Below are positions 8,860 through 15,842 of a DNA stretch of 64,000 bases, in pieces (position 1 is the stretch's first letter; every line of letters starts with the position of its first letter). The stretch covers positions 124,001 to 188,000 of the forward strand of contig JBPOEY010000003.1 in the NCBI GenBank assembly GCA_051251645.1, in the 5' to 3' direction. The stretch is from Litorimonas sp051251645. Lineage in GTDB: Bacteria; Pseudomonadota; Alphaproteobacteria; Caulobacterales; Maricaulaceae. Below the pieces are notes generated by a model. The model worked only from the letters and a program-made list of their open reading frames with translations, did not search any database and was not told the DNA's origin. A program made the translations under genes and the position numbers.

Positions 8860-10028
8860 TAGATCGCGTGGGCAATGAGGGTGTGGGCGGTGTCAGTCTA
8901 TGGCTCATCGACAAGGTTGCGTCCGGTGCGCTTGCGACAGATCTGATCCAAGCCCGAGCGGCTAATGCTTTGGATAACGTGTCGGCTCGCTTAGCAGATT
9001 ATGATCCGAACCCAGGGTTCTTAGGGATATTCAGTCGCGACCCAGCACCCAAAGGGCTTTACTTGTGGGGCGGTGTGGGGCGCGGTAAATCGATGCTGAT
9101 GGATGTGTTCTTCCGGCTCGCGCCTGTTGAGCAGAAACAGCGTGTCCACTTTCACGCGTTCATGATTGATGTGCATGCGCGGATCAATCAATGGCGAAAA
9201 CTCGACAAGGCCGAGCGGCGGTCGAGTCCGTATCATAAGCGCGGTGACGGTGATGATCCGATTGTGCCTGTGGCGCGGTCACTTGCTGAGCAGGCGACGC
9301 TGCTCTGTTTTGACGAATTTCATGTCACCGACATTACCGATGCCATGATCCTCGCACGTCTGTTCGAAGCACTGTGGGACGAGGGCGTCGTCGTGGTGGC
9401 CACCTCAAACCGTTCGCCGAGCGACCTCTATAAAAACGGGCTCAACCGCGCTTTGTTTGAACCTTTTATTCGCATGATGCCCGATCACTTCGTGATCTTT
9501 GACTTTGATGGGCAGACGGATCACCGCTTGCGCCAACTTACGGCCGCGCCCGTCTACTATGCCCCATTGGGTGAAGATACGGATGCGGAGATGGATGCCG
9601 CTTGGGCACGGATCACGGGGAATGCGAAAATGCGTCCGATGGTTCTGACGGCCCAAGGGCGAGATTTGACAATAGAGCGGACGGGGTCAGGGGCGGCGCG
9701 CGAGAGTTTTGATAATCTTTGCAATCGGGCGCTTGGCGCGGCGGATTATTTGGCGGTGGCTCAAACCTTCCATACGCTCATGTTAGATGGGGTCCCAAAA
9801 ATGGACCGAGACAGTCGTAATCAGGCAAAACGATTCGTGGCACTGATTGATGCGCTATATGAAACCCGGACGAAACTCATCATTAGTGCGGATGCGCAAC
9901 CCGATGACCTTTACCAGTCAGGCGACGGCGCGTTTGAATTTGAACGCACCGCGTCACGACTGATTGAAATGCGGTCCGAGGATTATTTGGCCAAATCTCG
10001 AAAAGTCGGAGACGGTCAGTCCCAATAA
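8856..10028 (+). CDS. zapE: cell division protein ZapE / AFG1-like ATPase
   Basis: 390 residues. P-loop in LYLWGGVGRGKSMLMD, Walker B with CFDEFHVTDITDA, and the AFG1-family ATSNRSPSDLY sensor segment. ZapE is a Z-ring-associated ATPase in E. coli, related to mitochondrial AFG1/LACE1. In many alphaproteobacteria it lies near sdh and mdh genes; here it follows a small membrane protein gene with a four-base overlap. The GTG start at 8856 gives a slightly longer N-terminus than some homologues; an internal start is possible because no strong Shine-Dalgarno is seen. The 3' end overlaps the convergent small gene by 13 bases. Confidence 0.92.
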   Translation: MIDRVGNEGVGGVSLWLIDKVASGALATDLIQARAANALDNVSARLADYDPNPGFLGIFSRDPAPKGLYLWGGVGRGKSMLMDVFFRLAPVEQKQRVHFHAFMIDVHARINQWRKLDKAERRSSPYHKRGDGDDPIVPVARSLAEQATLLCFDEFHVTDITDAMILARLFEALWDEGVVVVATSNRSPSDLYKNGLNRALFEPFIRMMPDHFVIFDFDGQTDHRLRQLTAAPVYYAPLGEDTDAEMDAAWARITGNAKMRPMVLTAQGRDLTIERTGSGAARESFDNLCNRALGAADYLAVAQTFHTLMLDGVPKMDRDSRNQAKRFVALIDALYETRTKLIISADAQPDDLYQSGDGAFEFERTASRLIEMRSEDYLAKSRKVGDGQSQ

Positions 10029-10168
10029 GCCGCTTTTTGATTGGATCGACGTGCCTTGCCCCAATCCTTGCCTTTCGGCCGTTTGGTTTTGGGGGCTTCT
10101 AGATCAACAGCCTCTACTTCAACGATAGGGTCGTCAAACATGCGGGTCTTGCGGTGGCGCTTTGACAT
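10016..10168 (-). CDS. small basic hypothetical protein
   Basis: 50 residues from the ATG at 10168, with GGAG six bases upstream. The sequence is highly charged (MSKRHRKTRMF, later KTKRPKGKDWGKARR). Longer readings to 10234 have poorer initiation. The basic, low-complexity composition would suit an RNA- or ribosome-associated protein, but no family is recognised. Its 3' end overlaps the convergent zapE by 13 bases. Confidence 0.6.
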   Translation of the reverse strand: MSKRHRKTRMFDDPIVEVEAVDLEAPKTKRPKGKDWGKARRSNQKAAYWD

Positions 10169-10262
10169 ATCAGTCTCCATCAAAGCCGGTGGAACAATTG
10201 ATTCCACTATAGCGCAAATTTTGCGGCGCGACACAAAACTTTTTGTGAGTCTCTGTTAGAGC

Positions 10263-11252
10263 CTAAATCTTGTCTTCGTCCGTCATCCGAAACGCGGTTC
10301 GAAATCTGTCGATAAAGTGAGGGAGGTCTGTATCGCTAAGCCGATCAATGCCCGCTGCTGCAGCACGCCCGCCGCCGCCGAACTGTGTTGCGAGATAGGC
10401 GGCTGACGTCGACGCACGGCCACGCGGGGCGCGAATCGACACGCGATAATCGGATCCACCTTCTAATTCTGTCAGGACCGCAAAGCCTTGTTCGGGGTCC
10501 TCATCGACCAGAGCATTGCCGAATAATCCACCAATCCGGTTAGATGCGACTCCCGAAGGTAAAGCCAAGATTTGTCCGGCATCTGAGACGTCAATTTCAC
10601 GCGCACTTTGCGCTACATTCCAATCATCGCGGTGGCCGGATTGCAGCACTGTGAAGATCGGATGCTTATCGTCAAGGAATTCAACGGGGCCGGGATAACC
10701 TAATAAGATGTCAAACAAGGCCGACGGGTGGATGTGCAAATCTTCGACAGACATGCCGTAAGCGTTATAGTTCACAAGTTCGCCAAGCTCTCGCAATCGT
10801 CCCATTGGCAGATCAAGCCCGCGTGATGTCGCGATGGTATCGGCAAGCGTTTGGAAATTGTCCCCATAAGCCCCGCACACGGCCCACGCCGCTTTCGCGC
10901 CGGCTAGATGCTGATCAACTAAATAGGCCGTGCAGGTTTCCTTTGCGTCATCAGTAATAACGCTCAGTCGGTCGCTTTGTGGCACGACCCCAGTTTGGTG
11001 ATGATCGACATAAAAGACGTATGCGCCATCATTCAGTACTTGCGTTAATCCGGCCGTGTTCTTGGCCATACTGATATCCAGCGCGGTGACCCGGTCGCCC
11101 GGTCCTGCGCGACCGACAATGCGCGGGAACAATGCGATATCGCGTTTGACACCGGTGATGCGTTCAGCGTTCGGACGGGGAGCAACTTGCCGTAATTGCA
11201 GCAAGGAGAAGATGCCGTCTGAATCGCCATTAAACAGGTCGAAGTCAGCCAT
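10263..11252 (-). CDS. DHH-family phosphoesterase
   Basis: 329 residues. N-terminal FNGDSDG and the VDHHQTG motif give the DHH metal site; the C-terminal DHHA1 domain shows the glycine-rich FGGGGRAAAAGI substrate loop. The superfamily includes RecJ, nanoRNase/pAp phosphatase and cyclic dinucleotide phosphodiesterases. Its start overlaps the cysNC stop by one base (TAATG), so it is translated with the sulfate-activation genes. A role in clearing adenosine 3',5'-bisphosphate (pAp), the by-product of PAPS use, would fit that context, since NrnA-type DHH enzymes hydrolyse pAp; this is inference from position and family. Confidence 0.85.
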   Translation of the reverse strand: MADFDLFNGDSDGIFSLLQLRQVAPRPNAERITGVKRDIALFPRIVGRAGPGDRVTALDISMAKNTAGLTQVLNDGAYVFYVDHHQTGVVPQSDRLSVITDDAKETCTAYLVDQHLAGAKAAWAVCGAYGDNFQTLADTIATSRGLDLPMGRLRELGELVNYNAYGMSVEDLHIHPSALFDILLGYPGPVEFLDDKHPIFTVLQSGHRDDWNVAQSAREIDVSDAGQILALPSGVASNRIGGLFGNALVDEDPEQGFAVLTELEGGSDYRVSIRAPRGRASTSAAYLATQFGGGGRAAAAGIDRLSDTDLPHFIDRFRTAFRMTDEDKI

Positions 11253-13189
11253 TAGATGACATCCTCATCGCGCATTTTGTTCTGAGCGTCCTCCAGACGG
11301 TGACGCGACCGAAGTAGGTCTAATATCTGTTCTGCGGCTTCATCTGCCGATGTCTGTGTTGTATCAATACGAAGGTCTGGGGCCTGTGGCGGTTGATATT
11401 CTGAATCGATACCGGTGAAGTTTTTGATCTTGCCAGCACGGGCGCGTTTGTAGAGGCCTTTCACGTCGCGGTCTTCCGCGACGGCCAAAGGCGTGTCGAT
11501 GAAGATTTCGAAAAACTCATCCTCGCCCAAGATATCGCGCACCATTTGCCGTTCGGCCCGATAGGGGCTGATAAAGCTGCACATGACGATCAAGCCTGCA
11601 TTGGACATGAGTTTGGAGACTTCGCCAATCCGGCGAATATTCTCGATCCGGTCTTCCTTGGTGAAGCCCAAATCGCGGTTAAGGCCGTGCCGGACATTAT
11701 CCCCGTCTAGCGTGTAAGTATGATGGCCGCGTTCGAACAAGGCTTTGTCAACGAGATTGGCAATGGTTGACTTGCCGGACCCTGACAGGCCCGTGAACCA
11801 CAGAACAGTGGATTGTTGGCCTTTCTGCGCGGCCCGCGCGTCGCGGTCGACAACAAGGTCTTGTCGCACAATGTTGCGCGCGCGGCGAAGGGCAAAATCA
11901 AGCATGCCTGCGCCGACCGTGCGGTTCGTCAAGCGGTCCACGATGATGAACGCGCCCGTCGACCGGTTTTGATCATAAGGGTCAAACGGGACCAGCTTGG
12001 ACAGGGACAAGGTCACAACGCCGATTTCGTTTAGCTCTAACGTTTTGGCAGATGCTTCAGAAAAGTCTTCAATATCAATGCGGTGCTTTAAGGTTGTGAC
12101 AGAGCCAGACACGGACGTGTTATTGGTTCGGATGATATATTGGCGTCCTGGGAACAGCGGGGAGTCATCCATCCAAATGAGGTGCGCTTGAAATTGGTCG
12201 GCCACATCGGTCGGGTGATCTGTGCAGCAGATCATGTCGCCACGCGAAATGTCGATTTCGTCTTCTAAGGTTAGGGTAACAGCTTGGTCCTGTCGGGCAT
12301 AATCAAGCTTGTCTTTATACAGGATGATATCTTTGACGCGCGATCGCTTGCCCGATGGCATCGCGATAATTTCTTGGCCTTTGGAGACCGTGCCGGACGC
12401 GATCGTGCCGGAGAACCCCCGAAAGTCGAGATTCGGACGATTGACCCACTGTACGGGCAGACGAAGGGGGGTGTCTAAGCTTTCGCGGTCGACATTAACG
12501 GTTTCGAGAAACGACAGCAGGCTGGGGCCTTTATACCAGTCGGCATTGTCAGACTGGGTCGTTACATTGTCGCCATCCAGCGCGCTGACCGGGATGGTCA
12601 TAATGTCTTGGAAGGATAGCTGTGACGCAAACGCGCGGAAGTCCACATCAATCGCGTTAAAAGCCCCTTGATCGAAATCGACAAGATCCATCTTATTCAC
12701 AGCGACAACAACTTGGGGAATGCCGAGTAAGCTCGCGATAAAGGCATGGCGGCGGGTCTGTTCGACCACCCCATAACGCGCGTCGATCAACAGGATCGCA
12801 ACATCGGCCGTCGATGCGCCTGTCGCCATATTGCGCGTATATTGCACATGGCCGGGCGTGTCAGCGATGATGAATTTACGCTTATCGGTCGAGAAGAAAC
12901 GGTAGGCGACATCAATGGTGATGCCTTGTTCGCGCTCCGCGGCGAGGCCATCGACCAGCAAGGCAAGGTCAGGGCGATCGCCCGTTGTTCCAGATGTTTT
13001 TGAATCGCGCTCAATCGCGGCCATCTGGTCTTCATAGATCAGTTTGGAATCATACAGCAGTCGCCCAATGAGAGTCGATTTGCCATCATCAACGGATCCG
13101 CAGGTAAAGACGCGCAGGAAGCTTTTGCGCGCTTGCGCGTCAAGATAGGCTTTGATGTCAGAGGCGATGAGGGGGTCTTGATGGGACAT
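11252..13189 (-). CDS. cysNC: sulfate adenylyltransferase large subunit fused to APS kinase
   Basis: 645 residues. Residues 1-450 are the CysN GTPase: G1 CGSVDDGKSTLIGRL, G3 DTPGHVQYTRNM, G4 NKMDLVDF, followed by EF-Tu-like beta-barrel domains. The C-terminal 190 residues are APS kinase (CysC): P-loop GLSGSGKSTIANL, then DGDNVRHGLNRDLGF. With CysD it makes APS from sulfate and ATP, driven by GTP hydrolysis, then phosphorylates APS to PAPS. The fusion is common in alphaproteobacteria. A MITE-like element separates its start from the cysD stop; downstream it overlaps the DHH gene by one base. Confidence 0.97.
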   Translation of the reverse strand: MSHQDPLIASDIKAYLDAQARKSFLRVFTCGSVDDGKSTLIGRLLYDSKLIYEDQMAAIERDSKTSGTTGDRPDLALLVDGLAAEREQGITIDVAYRFFSTDKRKFIIADTPGHVQYTRNMATGASTADVAILLIDARYGVVEQTRRHAFIASLLGIPQVVVAVNKMDLVDFDQGAFNAIDVDFRAFASQLSFQDIMTIPVSALDGDNVTTQSDNADWYKGPSLLSFLETVNVDRESLDTPLRLPVQWVNRPNLDFRGFSGTIASGTVSKGQEIIAMPSGKRSRVKDIILYKDKLDYARQDQAVTLTLEDEIDISRGDMICCTDHPTDVADQFQAHLIWMDDSPLFPGRQYIIRTNNTSVSGSVTTLKHRIDIEDFSEASAKTLELNEIGVVTLSLSKLVPFDPYDQNRSTGAFIIVDRLTNRTVGAGMLDFALRRARNIVRQDLVVDRDARAAQKGQQSTVLWFTGLSGSGKSTIANLVDKALFERGHHTYTLDGDNVRHGLNRDLGFTKEDRIENIRRIGEVSKLMSNAGLIVMCSFISPYRAERQMVRDILGEDEFFEIFIDTPLAVAEDRDVKGLYKRARAGKIKNFTGIDSEYQPPQAPDLRIDTTQTSADEAAEQILDLLRSRHRLEDAQNKMRDEDVI

Positions 13190-13459
13190 TAGGTCATGGT
13201 CTCATAACTGGGGCCGGTTTTGACGGCTTGGAGGTGTTTCGTGGCTAGGCGCGGCAGGAAGGCAATGCGTCCGCATTGGCAAGGGACGCAACGACGTCCA
13301 AGGGACGCCTCCAAGCCGCCGCTGCGCGGTCGAGATGAGCGGGTCATGGGACGTCGTTGAAGATGCTCACCGTGCCTAGACACGCTTCCACATCTTCGCC
13401 TAGTCCATGACCCGCTCATCTTGATCAAAATCCGTCCCAGTTGTGAGGCCATGACCTAA
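13189..13459. mobile_element. MITE-like element with 35-bp terminal inverted repeats and TA duplication
   Basis: Bases 13189-13223 and 13425-13459 are inverted copies of each other (30 of 35 match), beginning TTAGGTCATGG and containing CTCA, AACTGGG and TTTTGA. TA dinucleotides flank the 265-bp core (13190-13191 and 13457-13458), as expected from a TA-targeting (IS630/Tc1-mariner-type) insertion. Inside are a perfect 16-bp inverted pair (13334-13349 with 13405-13420) and an 11-bp pair (13224-13234 with 13308-13318), so the RNA could fold extensively. There is no transposase. Removing the core and one TA restores TTT-TAA-TG, a TAATG overlap between cysD and cysNC, the same junction type used by cysNC and the DHH gene. 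Confidence 0.8.
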
Positions 13460-14559
13460 AAATACCCCTCTTCTTTTTTCTGCTCCATCGACGCGCCTGA
13501 GTCCGAGTCGATGACCCGGCCTTGGCGTTCTGACGTGGTCGCCAGCAGTGTTTCTTGAATGACGTCTGACAGGGTCGTTGCTTTGCTCTCAACGGCTCCT
13601 GTCAGCGGATAACAGCCAAGTGTGCGAAAGCGCACAGAACGCATCTCGGGCGTTTCGCCGGGCTTGAGCGGCATACGGTCATCATCGACCATGATCAATG
13701 TGCCGTCGCGCTCCACCACGGGACGCTCGGCGGCGAGATAGAGGTCAGGAATTTGGATGTTCTCGCGATGTATATATTGCCAAATATCGAGCTCGGTCCA
13801 ATTCGATAGCGGGAAGACCCGCATGCTCTCGCCCTTGGTCACACGGGCATTGTAAATATCCCAGAGTTCTGGGCGTTGGTTTTTCGCGTCCCAACGATGA
13901 TGCTCACTGCGGAAAGAAAAGATCCGTTCTTTGGCGCGGGACTTTTCTTCATCACGCCGCGCGCCACCAAACGCGGCGTCATATTTACCCGCGTCGAGCG
14001 CCTGCTTCAGACCCTGAGTCTTTGTGATGTCCGTGTGCACAGCAGAGCCATGCGTGAACGGGCCGACATTATCGGTAATGGCGTCCGGGTTGATGTGGAC
14101 GATGAGCTCCATCCCCGCTTCTTTCGCCCGACGATCCCGGAACGTGTACATGTCTTTGAACTTCCACCGCGTATCGATATGCATGAGGGGGAAGGGCGGA
14201 GGCGATGGGTAAAACGCTTTAATCGCCAATTCCAACATGACGGAGCTGTCTTTTCCGACCGAGTAGAGCATGACCGGATTATCGCACTGGGCCACGACTT
14301 CGCGCATGATGTGGATGCTCTCAGCTTCCAAGCGGTCGAGGTGAGACAGTTGCAATCCTAGCGGTCCGGCATGATCGCGCTCTAATTGGTCTAATCGCTC
14401 ACGTGCTTTTTCCAGCGTTCGCGGCGTCAGTTGTCCGCCGTCGTGCAGTCGGGCGACGGTTTTGCCGTCATTGAAAAGTTTGCGCGACAAGGTCGAGATC
14501 GATTGATCGGTGCGGTCTGCGAAATCTTCGAGCGCGGAAAGAAGGGTTTGCGTGTTCAT
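13456..14559 (-). CDS. cysD: sulfate adenylyltransferase small subunit with N-terminal repressor-like extension
   Basis: 367 residues; ordinary CysD is about 300. The CysD core begins near residue 68 (LSHLDRLEAESIHIMREV) and carries the PP-loop YSVGKDSSVML (about 99-109), the GGARRDEEKSRAKER block and the canonical C-terminal GYF. The first 65 residues are extra and resemble the short repressor-like helical domain common in small alphaproteobacterial proteins (LSRKLFNDGKTVARL, then GGQLTPRTLEKA). No ATG lies between the extension and the core, so the extension appears translated. With CysNC it forms ATP sulfurylase. Its stop codon TAG uses the first base of the inserted MITE-like element. Confidence 0.95.
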   Translation of the reverse strand: MNTQTLLSALEDFADRTDQSISTLSRKLFNDGKTVARLHDGGQLTPRTLEKARERLDQLERDHAGPLGLQLSHLDRLEAESIHIMREVVAQCDNPVMLYSVGKDSSVMLELAIKAFYPSPPPFPLMHIDTRWKFKDMYTFRDRRAKEAGMELIVHINPDAITDNVGPFTHGSAVHTDITKTQGLKQALDAGKYDAAFGGARRDEEKSRAKERIFSFRSEHHRWDAKNQRPELWDIYNARVTKGESMRVFPLSNWTELDIWQYIHRENIQIPDLYLAAERPVVERDGTLIMVDDDRMPLKPGETPEMRSVRFRTLGCYPLTGAVESKATTLSDVIQETLLATTSERQGRVIDSDSGASMEQKKEEGYF

Positions 14560-14575
14560 GTGGGATATTTCCCAC
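14560..14575 (-). promoter_or_regulatory. hairpin directly abutting the cysD start codon
   Basis: On the cysD strand the 16 bases before ATG read GTGGGA-AATA-TCCCAC, a perfect 6-bp inverted repeat touching the start codon. Its 5' arm contains the only Shine-Dalgarno-like bases (GGGA), so folding would hide the ribosome site. It could instead be a protein operator in DNA. Function is inferred. Confidence 0.4.
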
Positions 14576-14803
14576 GAACTAGCTCTGCCGTCAATTAAAG
14601 AGTTGCAGTCGCGTGATCACGCCGTCGCAATAATTGACGACGATCCAATAGGCGTAGAGCTTCGCGGCGGCAGTGATACCCGTGATGCACGCAGTTTTAT
14701 AAATGAGGGCGGCATTTCACGACAGCATGACAGCGCATTTTATACGCTCTGCTTGGGTCGGCTATGCCTATACAGGCTGGCTTCGGCTGTGCAAGATGGG
14801 GGC

Positions 14804-15760
14804 ATGGCAGACTTAGAAATGTATCCCGGCCATAGCCCGGCTATGGAAGCTCTCGTCCAACAGATCATCGATTTGGTTCGCGACAATGGGCCGAGTTCAG
14901 GGGCGCAAATCTCAGAATGGTTGAAGGATACTCCGCCGATCAATCTTTGGCGGGCCTGTTATGCGTCACGGCTAATCCGGATACGCAATTGTGCGCGCTA
15001 TTATCTACGTTACGACGTCACGCGTGATAATGTGTTGCGACTGTCCCCCTCGATCTTACGCGATTTTTTGACGTTCAGTTTAATCTATTTGCCCGAACAA
15101 GCCGTCGCTGCCGTTGAAGGGGGAACGTTGATGGCCAATAAGTTTCGCTCAATTTCCTTACGTAAATTAAGCCGCGCGCGACAGGCCTTGCTGGAATTGG
15201 ACGCGGATTTACAGCGCGAACTCAATGAGCATTGCGTCGTTTTTCTGTCGGGCGATATTGCTTACTTTCTCGCCCACGATACGCAGCGGCAACACGCAAC
15301 GCTAGATGTTCCGGTGAATGGCTCCGATATTGATATTGTTATCGTCACCAATCACCAGGCCGACCCTGTCAAGATCAAGGCGGTTGAAGATGGGCTTTTA
15401 AAGATCAAACATCTCTTCCTCATCATGCCAAATGTGCGGGAAGAATTGGATTTTATCGTCAAGCCAATTGATAAAATGCTCGAGCAGCTCGCTTACCGCG
15501 ACATTCATGAAAAGATCGCATCAAAGATTCTCTATGAGAGCTACTTCCTCATGGGTCGCGTGGATATTTATGAGTCACTCATGCGTCATCTTGAAATCCG
15601 CGGCACGCTCGCAAAGATCGAAGCTGATTTTGAAACCGCTCTGACGCAACGGAAAAATACGATCAGGACGATTTTATCCGTGTCTCCGGAAGAGAGCATT
15701 AAGGACAGTGAAGTCGCATCGCTGTTTTTCGCGTCACAGGAACGGTTGGAGTTTCAATAA
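14804..15760 (+). CDS. unrecognised nucleotidyltransferase-fold protein
   Basis: 318 residues from the ATG at 14804; an open frame reaches back to 14510 but would overlap cysD and reads like promoter sequence. I do not recognise the family. Residues 140-220 look like a polymerase-beta-type nucleotidyltransferase: CVVFLSGDIAYFL (Ser149-Gly150), then GSDIDIVIV with the Asp175/Asp177 pair, and a possible third carboxylate in ELDFIV (Asp216). The N-terminal 95 residues could be a winged-helix-like region (QISEWLKDTPPINLWRACYASRLIRI). The C-terminus is helical. It is divergent from cysD (244 bp apart) and convergent with mutB, so it is probably a single-gene unit. Substrate unknown. Confidence 0.7.
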   Translation: MADLEMYPGHSPAMEALVQQIIDLVRDNGPSSGAQISEWLKDTPPINLWRACYASRLIRIRNCARYYLRYDVTRDNVLRLSPSILRDFLTFSLIYLPEQAVAAVEGGTLMANKFRSISLRKLSRARQALLELDADLQRELNEHCVVFLSGDIAYFLAHDTQRQHATLDVPVNGSDIDIVIVTNHQADPVKIKAVEDGLLKIKHLFLIMPNVREELDFIVKPIDKMLEQLAYRDIHEKIASKILYESYFLMGRVDIYESLMRHLEIRGTLAKIEADFETALTQRKNTIRTILSVSPEESIKDSEVASLFFASQERLEFQ

Positions 15761-15765
15761 TGACG

Positions 15766-15795
15766 CTCCCAATCAACCCAGGCGTCGATTGGGAG
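15766..15795. terminator. stem-loop between convergent genes
   Basis: CTCCCAATC (15766-15774) pairs perfectly with GATTGGGAG (15787-15795) around a 12-base loop, five bases after the stop of the nucleotidyltransferase-like gene and 48 bases past the mutB stop. No T-run follows on either strand, so termination is plausible but not certain. Confidence 0.5.
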
Positions 15796-15842
15796 GAGAG
15801 AGAAACAGAGCTGCAGTTTCGATGCGGTTTAACGACGTCGTC

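Noticed and set aside
13189..13452. 87-codon frame between cysD and cysNC as a protein gene
   Set aside because: It lies entirely inside the MITE-like element, is made of its inverted repeats and has no recognisable domain. I report it only as a possible translational bridge.
14510..14803. Upstream extension of the nucleotidyltransferase-like gene
   Set aside because: It would overlap the cysD start and consume the divergent promoter region; its residues show no conserved pattern.
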